Source of the DNA: Pseudomonas fluorescens
Lineage (GTDB): Bacteria; Pseudomonadota; Gammaproteobacteria; Pseudomonadales; Pseudomonadaceae
Length of the DNA stretch: 64,000 bases
Reading direction: 5' to 3'
NCBI RefSeq assembly: GCF_902497625.1
Contig: NZ_CABVGX010000022.1
Coordinates: 1 to 64,000 of the forward strand
Positions 19,300 to 28,378 of this stretch are shown one piece after another. How positions within the stretch are numbered: the stretch's first letter is position 1; every line of letters starts with the position of its first letter. The notes beneath the pieces are model-generated. The model had not been told where the DNA came from. It was given only the letters and a program-made list of their open reading frames with translations, and did not search any database. The position numbers and the translations under genes were made by a program.

Positions 19300-20688
19300 A
19301 TGCGTTGCCTGCTGCTCGCCTGTCTGTTACTCGGCTCATTTCCCGCCCTCGCCCTGGATCGTTTTCAGGTCGAGGGCTACACGCTGCCTAACGGTTTGCA
19401 ACTGCTGCTCAAACCCGGCACGGAACGCGGGCATGTGGCGATACGCCTGGTGGTCGGCGTCGGCATTGATGACTTCGGCTGCGACGAAAAAGAGCTGCCG
19501 CATCTGCTTGAACATCTGCTATTCAGCGGCATAGACGCCACAGGCGAAGGCGGTCTTGAGGAACGCATGCAGGCGCTGGGCGGGGAATGGAACGCCTTCA
19601 CCAGCAACGCCGACACCACCTTCGTGATAGAGGCGCCGGCAAAAAACCAGCGCAAAGTCCTCGACCTTCTACTCGCCCTGCTGACTCAGACACGCTTCGA
19701 TGACAACGCCGTCAACGCCGCCAAGCAAGTGGTCGAGCGTGAGGACGGTGGTCACTACACGCACCTGCAACGGTGGCTCGATCGCCAGGACCTTGGGCAC
19801 ACGGCGAGCAATCAACTGGCAATTGAGCTTGGACTGAAATGCCCCGAGCGCGCGGAAGTTGATCACCTGACCCGCGAGCAACTGGAAAAGGTGCGCGCAG
19901 CCTGGTATGCACCCAACAACATGACCCTGATTATTGTCGGAGATTTGGAGCGTCTGCTGCCGGCTTATCTGGAACGGGCCTGGGGTGCACTTGAACCGGT
20001 AGATCCGACTGATCATCCGCCGCTGTCGGAGATCAATGCCGGTGCAGCGCACGAGCGCACGTTAAGCCGTGGCCTGGTCGGCAGCGGAGCCAAGCTGCAT
20101 TGGCTGGTGCCGGAACCGGTATTGGAGAATCAGCACGATCAAACCTTCGATTTGCTCAAGGATTATCTGGATTGGGCGCTCTATCGACAGCTGCGTCTGG
20201 CCCATGGTTTGTCCTACGGACCGTCGGCTGAGCGCGAAGTATTCGGCGGGGTGGGCTTCTTGAGCCTGAACGCTGACCTGGAGCGCGATGATGTGCCCCA
20301 GGCCGAGCAGGTGCTGGAGCAATTGAAGGCCGGGTTGCTCAAGGACGGTTTGAATGCCGAAACGTTCGACCGCCTTAAGCAGGCTGCCATCGCCCGTCAG
20401 GCCTGGGCGGTTCAAGGCAACAGCGCGCTGGCCGATTACTATTGGAGCGCTTTGGGAAATTATCAGGACGGTCGTTTCGCCGATCCCGCCAGAGAGCTCA
20501 AAGGCGTGACGCTGGCCGAGGCCAACAAGGCCATGCGCGAACTGCTTATGCAGCCTGGTTATCTGCGAGTCGAGAGGCCGCTGATGAGTGATGATCAGCT
20601 TGTCTGGGCGGTTGCAGGCAGCCTGGCGCTGATCGTGCTGGTGTTGTTGGGTTGGCGGGTGCATCGACGAGCGCGGCCATCCCTGTAG
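19300..20688 (+). CDS. Exported M16-family zinc metallopeptidase
   Basis: 462 residues. Signal peptide (MRCLLLACLLLGSFPALA), then an M16 (pitrilysin) domain with the inverted zinc motif HLLEH at 68-72 and the distal Glu region VVERED near 147. A second M16 domain follows without the motif. One C-terminal membrane segment (about 430-450) ends in RRARPSL, so the enzyme is probably anchored with the active domain in the periplasm. The stop codon TAG lies inside a repeat that starts at about 20684. Confidence 0.85.
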   Translation: MRCLLLACLLLGSFPALALDRFQVEGYTLPNGLQLLLKPGTERGHVAIRLVVGVGIDDFGCDEKELPHLLEHLLFSGIDATGEGGLEERMQALGGEWNAFTSNADTTFVIEAPAKNQRKVLDLLLALLTQTRFDDNAVNAAKQVVEREDGGHYTHLQRWLDRQDLGHTASNQLAIELGLKCPERAEVDHLTREQLEKVRAAWYAPNNMTLIIVGDLERLLPAYLERAWGALEPVDPTDHPPLSEINAGAAHERTLSRGLVGSGAKLHWLVPEPVLENQHDQTFDLLKDYLDWALYRQLRLAHGLSYGPSAEREVFGGVGFLSLNADLERDDVPQAEQVLEQLKAGLLKDGLNAETFDRLKQAAIARQAWAVQGNSALADYYWSALGNYQDGRFADPARELKGVTLAEANKAMRELLMQPGYLRVERPLMSDDQLVWAVAGSLALIVLVLLGWRVHRRARPSL

Positions 20689-20815
20689 CAGCTGCCGAAG
20701 GCTGCGACCGAGGGCGAAGCTGTCGTAAACCCGGACACCTCGTTACGTCAGGCAGATTATAGGGGGCTGGTTGGCGAGGACTTTGTCCTCGGACGCAGCC
20801 TTCGGCAGCTGCTAC
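20684..20815. repeat. Inverted repeat family 'gtagcagctgccgaaggctgcg'
   Basis: Arms tgtagcagctgccgaag (from 20684) and cttcggcagctgctac (to 20815) are inverted around about 90 bases. This family differs from the REP doublets; a related pair is at 25499-25610. The TAG stop of the upstream peptidase is part of the left arm. Confidence 0.8.
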
Positions 20816-20896
20816 ATAAACGCGATTCTCGCCACTGCGCCCCATCGGGCGGTACTCTGGCGAGGATTTTCCCTACGACTATTTGTGAATCGCCGA

Positions 20897-21937
20897 ATGC
20901 AGACAATGAACGTGTACCTACAGCGCATTCTGGAGTTGATGAAGCGCTACCCAGGCGTCATTGCGCTCGGCGGATTCATTTCCGGGGTCGGCAGTTTCAT
21001 GCTGGTCGACCGCCAACAAGGACTGGCGTCCTGGATCGCCGTCATCATGCTGATCAGCTGGATCTGGCTGATGCTGGAAAACAGCCTGACCCGGCTGTTC
21101 GCAAAAATTTTCAAAAGGGAAATTCCTCAGCCATTACTGCGTTACGGCACGCAGATGATTCACCAGGAAAGCCTGTTTTTCGTCCTGCCATTCTTCTTCA
21201 TCACCACCACTTGGAACAGCGGACAGTTGTTCTTCACCGGCATCCTCTGCCTTGCGGCACTGATTTCCATCATCGATCCGATCTACTATAAATGGCTCGC
21301 ACCGAGGCGTTGGGCGTTTCTGGCGTTGCACACCCTGACCCTGTTTGCTGCCCTGCTCACTGCGCTGCCGGTCATCCTGCACCTGACTACTTCACAGAGT
21401 TTCAAACTGGCATTAGGCATCTCCGTGCTGCTGTCATTTCCCAGCCTTGCGTCGATCTTTCCGATTCGCACGCTGCGTAATGCCCTGGCGATTCTGTGCA
21501 TCACGGTAGGCATTGGCGGCGTCGGTTGGGTCTTGCGTTCGTGGGTGCCGCCGGCGACTTTGTGGATGACCGACGTGGCGATCAGCACCCAAATGCAGGA
21601 CCGCACGCCCGGCAAAAGTCTGGACGAGGTCAGCGCCGAACAGATTCGCGGCGACGGCCTGTACGCCTATACGGCGATCAACGCCCCGCGTGGCCTCGAT
21701 GAGCGGATCTACCACGTCTGGCAATTCAACGGCAAAGAGGTCGACCGCATTCCGCTGGATATCCACGGCGGGCGCAAAGAGGGCTACCGCGCCTGGACCC
21801 ATAAGCGCAATTTCCCCGGCAACCCGGCGGGCAAGTGGCAAGTGCGGGTGCTGACTGAGGATGGCCAACTGATCGGCGTGCTGCGCTTTCAGATCAAGGA
21901 CAGCACACCGGTCAAAGAAAAGTCGGACGGTTCGTGA
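20897..21937 (+). CDS. DUF5924-type membrane protein with DUF2914 C-terminus
   Basis: 346 residues from the ATG at 20897; another ATG is three codons later and no clear ribosome site decides. About six membrane segments fill residues 15-235. The C-terminal 110 residues form a soluble domain (YHVWQFNGKEVDRIPLDI, RKEGYRAWTHKRN, GKWQVRVLTEDGQLIG) matching DUF2914. Role unknown. The soluble domain should face the periplasm after an even number of segments; that orientation is inferred. Confidence 0.78.
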   Translation: MQTMNVYLQRILELMKRYPGVIALGGFISGVGSFMLVDRQQGLASWIAVIMLISWIWLMLENSLTRLFAKIFKREIPQPLLRYGTQMIHQESLFFVLPFFFITTTWNSGQLFFTGILCLAALISIIDPIYYKWLAPRRWAFLALHTLTLFAALLTALPVILHLTTSQSFKLALGISVLLSFPSLASIFPIRTLRNALAILCITVGIGGVGWVLRSWVPPATLWMTDVAISTQMQDRTPGKSLDEVSAEQIRGDGLYAYTAINAPRGLDERIYHVWQFNGKEVDRIPLDIHGGRKEGYRAWTHKRNFPGNPAGKWQVRVLTEDGQLIGVLRFQIKDSTPVKEKSDGS

Positions 21938-21979
21938 TATTACCTAACCCTGCGCAACAGCCACGCAAGCACGGATTTT

Positions 21980-23128
21980 ATGATCAGCACCCCATTGGCC
22001 GGCGATGCCCGACTGGAGACCACGCACACACCCGCGCAATTGCGTATTACGGGTGACTGGACGCTCGTCCATTACGCCGATCTGAAAAGCCTGAGCGAAA
22101 AGCTCCGCGGCCAATACAGCGACACCACCCCCATCGACCTCAATGGGCTCGGCGCGCTCGATACCGCCGGCGCATCGCTGCTGGTGGAGTTGCTCGGCTC
22201 CGAACGCCTCGGCAAATCCGCCGAGCATCCGGATTGCACCTTGTCGGCCGCCGATCGTGCCCTGCTGCAGACCGTGTATTGCTCGATGACTGACTTTTGC
22301 GTACCGATCAAAGAGCCGGAAATAAATGTCGGCATCCAACTGTTGACGCGTATTGGCCGCGCAGTCGATGCAGTATGGCTAGACACCCTGCAACTGCTGG
22401 GTTTCGTTGGCCTGATCATGGAAACCATCGCCCGCGGCTTGTTTCGTCCAAAGCGCTGGCGCCTGACGCCCATGGTCGCGCACATTGAGCAGACCGGCCT
22501 CGACGCCGCACCCATCGTCGCCCTCCTCACTTTTCTGGTGGGTGCTGTGGTGGCGTTTCTCGGTGCGACGGTGCTGGCCGGTTTCGGTGCGACGATTTTC
22601 ACCGTGGACCTGGTAGCGTTTTCCTTCCTGCGCGAGTTCGCCGTGCTGCTCACCGCCATCCTCATGGCCGGGCGTACTGCCAGTGCGTTCACCGCGCAGA
22701 TTGGCTCGATGAAAGCCAATGAAGAAATCGACGCCATCCGCACCCTCGGCCTCGATCCGATGGAGCTGCTGGTAGTGCCGCGTGTGTTGGCGTTGCTGGT
22801 GGCGCTGCCGATGCTGACCTTTCTGGCGATGCTCTCGGGGATCATTGGCGGTGGCGTGGTGTGCGCGGTGTCGCTGGATATCTCGCCGGCGATGTTCCTC
22901 TCGCTGCTGCAATCGGACATCGGCGTTCAGCATTTTCTGGTGGGCATGGTCAAAGCACCGATTTTTGCTTTTCTGATCGCCGCGATCGGTTGCCTGGAAG
23001 GCTTTAAAGTCAGCGGCAGCGCCGAGTCTGTTGGCGCACACACCACGTCGAGTGTGGTGCAGTCTATTTTTGTGGTGATCATCCTGGACGCCATTGCCGC
23101 GCTGTTTTTCATGGAGATGGGCTGGTGA
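21980..23128 (+). CDS. Mla-like ABC transporter permease with fused N-terminal STAS domain
   Basis: 382 residues. The N-terminal 110 residues are a STAS-like domain (LRITGDWTLVHYADLK, LNGLGALDTAGASLLVELL); the MlaE-type permease follows, with the conserved EIDAIRTLGLDPMELLVVPRVLA loop near 250. In the classical Mla system STAS is a separate protein (MlaB), so this is the fused subtype. First gene of a four-gene operon with an ATPase, an MCE protein and a lipoprotein; likely moves lipids across the envelope. Confidence 0.9.
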   Translation: MISTPLAGDARLETTHTPAQLRITGDWTLVHYADLKSLSEKLRGQYSDTTPIDLNGLGALDTAGASLLVELLGSERLGKSAEHPDCTLSAADRALLQTVYCSMTDFCVPIKEPEINVGIQLLTRIGRAVDAVWLDTLQLLGFVGLIMETIARGLFRPKRWRLTPMVAHIEQTGLDAAPIVALLTFLVGAVVAFLGATVLAGFGATIFTVDLVAFSFLREFAVLLTAILMAGRTASAFTAQIGSMKANEEIDAIRTLGLDPMELLVVPRVLALLVALPMLTFLAMLSGIIGGGVVCAVSLDISPAMFLSLLQSDIGVQHFLVGMVKAPIFAFLIAAIGCLEGFKVSGSAESVGAHTTSSVVQSIFVVIILDAIAALFFMEMGW

Positions 23129-23928
23129 GTCGTCAATCCCGGGCGCCCTGCGAGGCGGTGATCGAAGTGCGTGGGCTGTGCAACCGTTTCGGCAGCCAGA
23201 GCGTGCACGAGAACCTTGACCTGGACTTGTACAAAGGCGAGATCCTTGCGGTGGTTGGCGGCTCCGGCAGCGGCAAATCGGTATTGCTGCGCAGCATCGT
23301 CGGCTTGCGCCAGCCGAGCGAAGGCGTGGTCAGGGTCTTGGGCAAAAACCTGCCGACGCTCTCCGAGCACGAACGCTCACTGGTCGAACGGCGTTTTGGC
23401 GTGCTGTTCCAGAAAGGCGCGCTGTTCTCTTCGCTGACGGTCACCGAGAACGTCGCCCTGCCCTTGATCGAACACGCAGGCCTCAGCCGCGAGGATGCCG
23501 AGCATCTGGCGGCGGTGAAACTGGCCCTGGCGGGGCTGCCGCTGTCGGCGGCCGATAAATACCCAGCATCGTTATCCGGCGGCATGATCAAGCGCGCTGC
23601 GCTGGCCCGGGCCTTGGCACTCGATCCGGATATCCTGTTTCTTGATGAACCTACCGCTGGCCTCGATCCGATTGGCGCGGCGGCGTTCGATCAACTGATC
23701 CTGACCCTGCGCGATGCGTTGGGCCTGAGCGTGTTTCTGGTTACTCACGACCTCGACACGCTGTACACCATCACCGACCGTGTGGCGGTGCTGGCGCAGA
23801 AAAAAGTGCTGGTGGCGGACGCCATCGATGTGGTCTCGGAAACCGACGATCAATGGATTCACGAATACTTCCATGGCCCTCGCGGCCGCGCGGCGCTTAC
23901 GGCCGCCCAACAGCTCAACGAGGTCTGA
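23125..23928 (+). CDS. Mla-like ABC transporter ATP-binding protein
   Basis: 267 residues. Walker A GGSGSGKS near 48-55, Q-loop LFQKGALFS near 95, signature LSGGMIKRAALARAL near 152, Walker B DILFLDEPTAGLD near 170 and the H-loop THD near 208. The GTG start overlaps the permease stop (GTGA 23125-23128). Equivalent of MlaF in this paralogous system. Confidence 0.92.
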   Translation: MSRQSRAPCEAVIEVRGLCNRFGSQSVHENLDLDLYKGEILAVVGGSGSGKSVLLRSIVGLRQPSEGVVRVLGKNLPTLSEHERSLVERRFGVLFQKGALFSSLTVTENVALPLIEHAGLSREDAEHLAAVKLALAGLPLSAADKYPASLSGGMIKRAALARALALDPDILFLDEPTAGLDPIGAAAFDQLILTLRDALGLSVFLVTHDLDTLYTITDRVAVLAQKKVLVADAIDVVSETDDQWIHEYFHGPRGRAALTAAQQLNEV

Positions 23929-23929
23929 C

Positions 23930-24868
23930 ATGGAAACCCGAGCCCATCATGTTCTGATTGGTCTGTTCACCGTGTTCGTGGTGGCCGGCGCCCTGCTCTT
24001 CGGTTTATGGCTGGCCAAGTCCAGCGTCGACACCCAGTTCAAGGATTACGAAGTCGTCTTCAACGAAGCGGTCAGCGGTCTGTCCCAGGGCAGCGCGGTG
24101 CAGTACAGCGGGATCAAGGTGGGCGATGTGGTGACCTTGCGCCTGGACCCGAAAGACCCGCGTCGGGTGCTGGCGCGAATCCGCCTTGGCGGCGACACGC
24201 CGATCAAGCAGGACACCCAGGCGAAACTGGCACTCACCGGCATCACCGGCACCTCGATTATCCAGCTCAGCGGTGGCACGCCGCAGAGCCCGGCACTGGA
24301 AGCCAAGGACGGCAACTTGCCGACCATCATTGCGTCGCCCTCGCCCATCGCCCGATTGCTCAATGAGAGCAATGATTTGATAGGGGGCGTGAGCAGCTTG
24401 ATGAACAACGCCAACCTGATGTTCTCCGAGCAAAATATCGAGCGCATCAGCAGGACCCTCGAGCACCTGGAACAAACCACCGGGACCATCGCCGATCAAC
24501 GCGGCGACATCCGCCAGGCCATGCAGCAACTGGGCGCCGTCGGCAAACAGGCGTCAGCCACGCTCGAGCAGACGGCGGCGTTGATGCGTAACGCCAACGG
24601 TTTGCTCAATGATCAAGGCAAGCAAATGTTCGGCAGTGCCGAGCAGGCGATGAAATCGCTGGAGCACAGCAGCGCGACGATCAATACACTGCTGACGACC
24701 AACAAGGATTCACTCAACAGCGGCATGCAGGGCCTCAACGGGCTGGGCCCGGCCATTCGCGAGCTGCGCGAGACGCTGGCATCGTTGCGGGCGATTTCCC
24801 AGCGACTGGAAGCCAACCCCGGCGGATATCTGCTGGGCAATGACAAGAACAAGGAATTCACGCCATGA
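23930..24868 (+). CDS. MlaD/MCE-family substrate-binding protein
   Basis: 312 residues. One N-terminal membrane anchor (about 8-28), a single MCE domain (about 40-120; VQYSGIKVGDVVTLRL and TGITGTSIIQLSGG), then a long helical region (about 150-290) with many Gln, Thr and Asn that could form a periplasmic helical tube or coiled coil. Starts one base after the ATPase stop and ends in an ATGA overlap with the lipoprotein gene. Confidence 0.92.
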   Translation: METRAHHVLIGLFTVFVVAGALLFGLWLAKSSVDTQFKDYEVVFNEAVSGLSQGSAVQYSGIKVGDVVTLRLDPKDPRRVLARIRLGGDTPIKQDTQAKLALTGITGTSIIQLSGGTPQSPALEAKDGNLPTIIASPSPIARLLNESNDLIGGVSSLMNNANLMFSEQNIERISRTLEHLEQTTGTIADQRGDIRQAMQQLGAVGKQASATLEQTAALMRNANGLLNDQGKQMFGSAEQAMKSLEHSSATINTLLTTNKDSLNSGMQGLNGLGPAIRELRETLASLRAISQRLEANPGGYLLGNDKNKEFTP

Positions 24869-25503
24869 ACCTGCGCCTCGCTGCCCTCCTCGCTGCTGTT
24901 GCGCTGAGCGGTGCCTGCTCAATCCTGCCCGAGTCGACGCCATCGGATGTGTATCGCTTGCCGTCGGCGCAGAGCGCTGCGGTGAGCAACGGCATGGCAC
25001 AGCGCTGGTCGTTGCGTTTGAACAAACTGCAGGCCAGCGAGGTGCTCAACAGCCCGAAAATAGCAGTGATTCCGCAGGGTGATCTGATCAGCAGCTACGC
25101 CGCCTCGCGCTGGAGCGATCCGGCACCGGTGCTGCTGCGCAATCGTCTGCTCGATGGGTTTCAGCGTGATGGTCGGGTGTCATTGTTGAGCACTGACGAC
25201 AGCAATTTCCAGGCGGATCTGGAGTTGGGCGGTAATTTGCAGGCGTTCCAGACCGAATATCAGGGCAGCACGGCGGTTGTCGTGGTGCGCCTTGACGCTT
25301 TGCTGGTGCGCAGTTACGACCAGCGCATTCTGGCCAGTCGCCGCTTTGAAGTGAGACAGCAGCTGGGCGATGTAAAAGTGCCTGCGGTAGTCGTCGGATT
25401 TGGTCAGGCCAGCGACCGCTTGACCGCGCAAGTGGTGAGCTGGGCTGTAGAGCAAGGCCAGAAGATCGCCCCGCCCGTCAGGAACGCCGCAGAGCCCCTG
25501 TAG
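24865..25503 (+). CDS. ABC-type transport auxiliary lipoprotein (PqiC-like)
   Basis: 212 residues. Lipobox LSGAC puts the lipidated Cys near residue 18. The rest matches the ABC-transport auxiliary (PqiC-type) fold: VYRLPSA, SWAVEQGQ. Expected at the inner leaflet of the outer membrane, receiving lipid from the MCE protein. ATGA overlap with the preceding gene. The TAG stop is within the repeat at 25499-25610. Confidence 0.88.
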   Translation: MNLRLAALLAAVALSGACSILPESTPSDVYRLPSAQSAAVSNGMAQRWSLRLNKLQASEVLNSPKIAVIPQGDLISSYAASRWSDPAPVLLRNRLLDGFQRDGRVSLLSTDDSNFQADLELGGNLQAFQTEYQGSTAVVVVRLDALLVRSYDQRILASRRFEVRQQLGDVKVPAVVVGFGQASDRLTAQVVSWAVEQGQKIAPPVRNAAEPL

Positions 25504-25610
25504 CAGCTGGCGAAGCCTGCGTACGCAAACCATACCGTACAGATTCCGGATAACGGCTGACGGCTGACGGCTGCTTCGCCGCCGTACGCAGGCTTCGCCA
25601 GCTGCTACGA
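25499..25610. repeat. Inverted repeat family 'gtagcagctggcgaagcctgcgtacg'
   Basis: Left arm 25499-25528 and right arm 25583-25609 are perfect inverse copies over about 25 bases, with a short tandem (ctgacgg) in the loop near 25557-25571. Related to the repeat at 20684-20815. Lies between convergent genes and may act as a terminator. Confidence 0.85.
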
Positions 25611-25619
25611 GGTTTTCGG

Positions 25620-26849
25620 TCAACCAAAGAACCAGTAGCAAACGCCGATAGCCCCAATCACCCCGGCCAGTTCCGCCAGCAACGCACACCCCACGGCATG
25701 CCGCGCCCGCTGAATGCCCACCGCGCCGAAATACACCGCCAGCACATAGAAGGTCGTTTCGGTACTGCCCTGCACCGTCGCCGCCACCAGTGCCGGGAAG
25801 CTGTCCACGCCGGAAGTCTGCATGGTTTCGATCAGCATCGCCCGGGCAGCGCTGCCGGAGAACGGTTTGACCATGGCCGTCGGTAGCGCGTCGACGAAAC
25901 GGGTGTCCCAACCGGCCCATTCCACCAGATGCCGAATCCCGTCGAGGCCGAAGTCCAGAGCGCCGGATGCGCGCAGCACGCCAACCGCACAGAGCATCGC
26001 CACCAGGTACGGCAGCAGATTTTTCGCCACATCGAAGCCTTCTTTCGCGCCTTCGACGAACGCTTCATAGACTTTCACTTTGCGTAACGCGCCGACGATC
26101 AAAAACATCATGATCAGGCCGAACAGGGTCAGGTTGCCGAGGATCGATGACAAGCCCGCCAGCGCGGTTGCCGAGAGCGTCGCCAGCAAGGCCATGAACG
26201 CGCCGAGTGCGAGGGCTCCGGGTATCAGGTACGCAAGCACCACAGGGTCCCACAGGCGCAGGCGTTGCATGAACGCCACCGAGAGCAACCCGACCAGCGT
26301 CGAGCAACTGGTGGCGAGCAGGATCGGCAGGAACACCAGCGTCGGGTCCGGCGCGCCTTGCTGGGCGCGGTACATGAAGATCGTCACCGGCAACAGCGTC
26401 AGCGACGACGCGTTGAGCACCAGAAACAAAATCTGCGCGTTGCTGGCGATCGTGGCGCTGGGGTTGAGTTCCTGCAGCGCTTTCATGGCCTTCAGGCCGA
26501 TCGGCGTGGCGGCGTTGTCCAGGCCCAAGCCGTTGGCGGCGAAGTTGAGCGTGATCAGGCCGATGGCCGGGTGACCGGCCGGGACTTCGGGCATCAGCCG
26601 CAAGAACAGCGGCCCCAGCGCCTTGGCCAGCCATTCGACAATCCCGGCCTTTTCGGCAATGCGCAGGAAGCCCAGCCACAGCGTCAAGGTGCCGAACAGC
26701 AGGATCATGACCTCGACCGACAGCTTGGCCATGGCGAAGATGCTTTCCACCATCGCCGCGAAGATCCCGGCATTGCCGCCAATCAGCCACTGCGCCAGCG
26801 CCGACACGGCTGCCACGATGAAGAAGCCAAGCCACAGGCCATTGAGCAT
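25620..26849 (-). CDS. Nucleoside-recognition domain membrane protein (SpmA/SpmB-like fusion)
   Basis: 409 residues. Two gate/nucleoside-recognition domains in tandem: the first half resembles SpmA (TLTLWLGFLRIAEKAG, NFAANGLGLDNAATPIGLKAM), the second SpmB (GAKEGFDVAKNLLPYLVAMLC, GSTETTFYVLAVYFGAVGI). About ten membrane segments. In Bacillus these are separate sporulation dehydration proteins; in pseudomonads the fused protein must do something else, and the transported ligand is unknown. Confidence 0.85.
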   Translation of the reverse strand: MLNGLWLGFFIVAAVSALAQWLIGGNAGIFAAMVESIFAMAKLSVEVMILLFGTLTLWLGFLRIAEKAGIVEWLAKALGPLFLRLMPEVPAGHPAIGLITLNFAANGLGLDNAATPIGLKAMKALQELNPSATIASNAQILFLVLNASSLTLLPVTIFMYRAQQGAPDPTLVFLPILLATSCSTLVGLLSVAFMQRLRLWDPVVLAYLIPGALALGAFMALLATLSATALAGLSSILGNLTLFGLIMMFLIVGALRKVKVYEAFVEGAKEGFDVAKNLLPYLVAMLCAVGVLRASGALDFGLDGIRHLVEWAGWDTRFVDALPTAMVKPFSGSAARAMLIETMQTSGVDSFPALVAATVQGSTETTFYVLAVYFGAVGIQRARHAVGCALLAELAGVIGAIGVCYWFFG

Positions 26850-26903
26850 CAGTTGAATCCCCCGAAGAATGCGGCGAATGATAACGGGGTCGCCACAAAC
26901 GAC

Positions 26904-26927
26904 AAACCCCGGATTTCTCCGGGGTTT
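26904..26927 (-). terminator. Terminator hairpin downstream of gltP
   Basis: AAACCCCGG / CCGGGGTTT form a perfect 9-bp stem with a 6-base loop. On the minus strand it is followed by T-rich sequence (TTTGTCGTTTG). It lies 120 bases beyond the gltP stop, with a REP doublet between. Confidence 0.7.
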
Positions 26928-26946
26928 GCATGTTCGACTCGTTCGC

Positions 26947-27038
26947 TTGTAGGAGTGAGCCTGCTCGCGATGAGGCAGCACATGCAACATCTCTGTTGTC
27001 TAGTGTACCGCTATCGCGAGCAGGCTCACTCCTACAAG
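26947..27038. repeat. REP doublet after gltP
   Basis: Inverted arms at 26947-26971 and 27011-27038 ('taggagtgagcctgctcgcga'). Confidence 0.9.
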
Positions 27039-27046
27039 GGGTGGTG

Positions 27047-28378
27047 TCAATTCCTGGAAATCTGACCTGCCGGCATAGGGTCCTTGCTGCGCCAGTGCGG
27101 CAGGGAGTTCCAATAGCGCTCGCCCTTCGCGTCGTCATACATGCCTTCCCAGCGGGAGATGACCAGCACGGCCAGTGCGTTGCCGATCACGTTCAGTGCG
27201 GTACGGGCCATGTCCATAATGCGGTCGACACCAGCGATAAACGCCAGACCTTCCAGCGGAATGCCAACGCTGCCCAGTGTGGCCAGCAACACCACGAAGG
27301 ACACGCCCGGAACACCGGCGATACCTTTGGAGGTGACCATCAGCGTCAGCACCAGCAGCAATTGCTGGCTGATCGACAAATCGATGCCATACAACTGCGC
27401 AATGAAGATGGCCGCAATGCTCTGATACAGCGTCGACCCATCGAGGTTGAACGAGTAGCCGGTCGGCACCACAAAGCTGCAGATCGCTTTCGGCGCGCCG
27501 TACGCTTCCATTTTCTCGATTACGCGCGGCAGCACGGTTTCGGAACTGGCGGTCGAGTAAGCCAGTACCAGCTCATCCTTGAAGATGCGCATCAGCTTGA
27601 GCACCGAGAACCCGAACAGGCGCGCAATCAGGCCCAGTACCACGAAGGCGAAGAAGATGATCGCGACGTAAACCAGGATCACCAGTTTGGCCAGCGGCAA
27701 CAGCGAGGCGAAACCGAAGTTGGCCACGGTCACGGCGATCAGTGCGAAAACGCCGATCGGGGCATAGTTCATGATCATGTGGGTGACTTTGAACATGCTT
27801 TCCGACACGCCCTGGAACATCGTCACCAGCGGGTCGCGCAATTCCGGCTTGAGGCTCGACAGACCGAGGCCGAACAACACCGAGAAGAAGATGATCGGCA
27901 GCATCTCGCCACGGGCAACGGCGGCGAAGATGTTCGAAGGAATCAGGTTGAGGATGGTTTCGATGAACGCGTGTTCATGCTGAACCTCGGCCGCCGTCGC
28001 CTGGTACTTGGAAATATCCACGGTTCCGAGGGTGCTCATGTCGATGCCAGCACCGGGGTGGAACACGTTGGCCAGAACCAGACCGACCACGATGGCAATC
28101 GTGGTGACGACCTCGAAGTAGAGGATGGTCTTCAGGCCGATGCTGCCGAGCTTCTTCGCATCACCAACGCCGGCGATCCCAACGATCAACGACGAAATCA
28201 CGATCGGGATCACGATCATCTTGATCAAGCGGATGAAGATATCCCCTGCCGGTTGCAGGACGTTGCTGATCCACCAGGCTTTTTCTGCGCTGAAATGGTT
28301 GAGCAGTGCACCGATTGCAATCCCCAACACCAGACCTATCAGGATCTGCCAGGCGAGGCTGATTTTTGCCTTCTTCAT
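27047..28378 (-). CDS. gltP: Glutamate/aspartate:proton symporter (DAACS family)
   Basis: 443 residues with eight membrane segments and two hairpins. Family motifs: a Ser-rich hairpin (YSTASSETVLPRVIEKM near 273), GYSFNLDGSTLYQSIAAIF near 307 with the NMDGT-type site as NLDGS, and SKGIAGVPGVSFVVLLATLG near 349. Imports dicarboxylic amino acids with protons. Position next to ivy and algB matches PA5479 of P. aeruginosa. TAAGGG precedes the ATG. Confidence 0.94.
   Translation of the reverse strand: MKKAKISLAWQILIGLVLGIAIGALLNHFSAEKAWWISNVLQPAGDIFIRLIKMIVIPIVISSLIVGIAGVGDAKKLGSIGLKTILYFEVVTTIAIVVGLVLANVFHPGAGIDMSTLGTVDISKYQATAAEVQHEHAFIETILNLIPSNIFAAVARGEMLPIIFFSVLFGLGLSSLKPELRDPLVTMFQGVSESMFKVTHMIMNYAPIGVFALIAVTVANFGFASLLPLAKLVILVYVAIIFFAFVVLGLIARLFGFSVLKLMRIFKDELVLAYSTASSETVLPRVIEKMEAYGAPKAICSFVVPTGYSFNLDGSTLYQSIAAIFIAQLYGIDLSISQQLLLVLTLMVTSKGIAGVPGVSFVVLLATLGSVGIPLEGLAFIAGVDRIMDMARTALNVIGNALAVLVISRWEGMYDDAKGERYWNSLPHWRSKDPMPAGQISRN

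Noticed and set aside
19121..19534. 137-codon plus frame before the M16 gene
   Set aside because: Its N-terminal half is translated REP DNA (VGASLLAMAA) and the rest overlaps the peptidase in another frame.
26065..27138. 357-codon minus frame over the SpmA/B fusion gene
   Set aside because: Same strand but a different frame from the real gene; Arg/Pro-rich with no domain.
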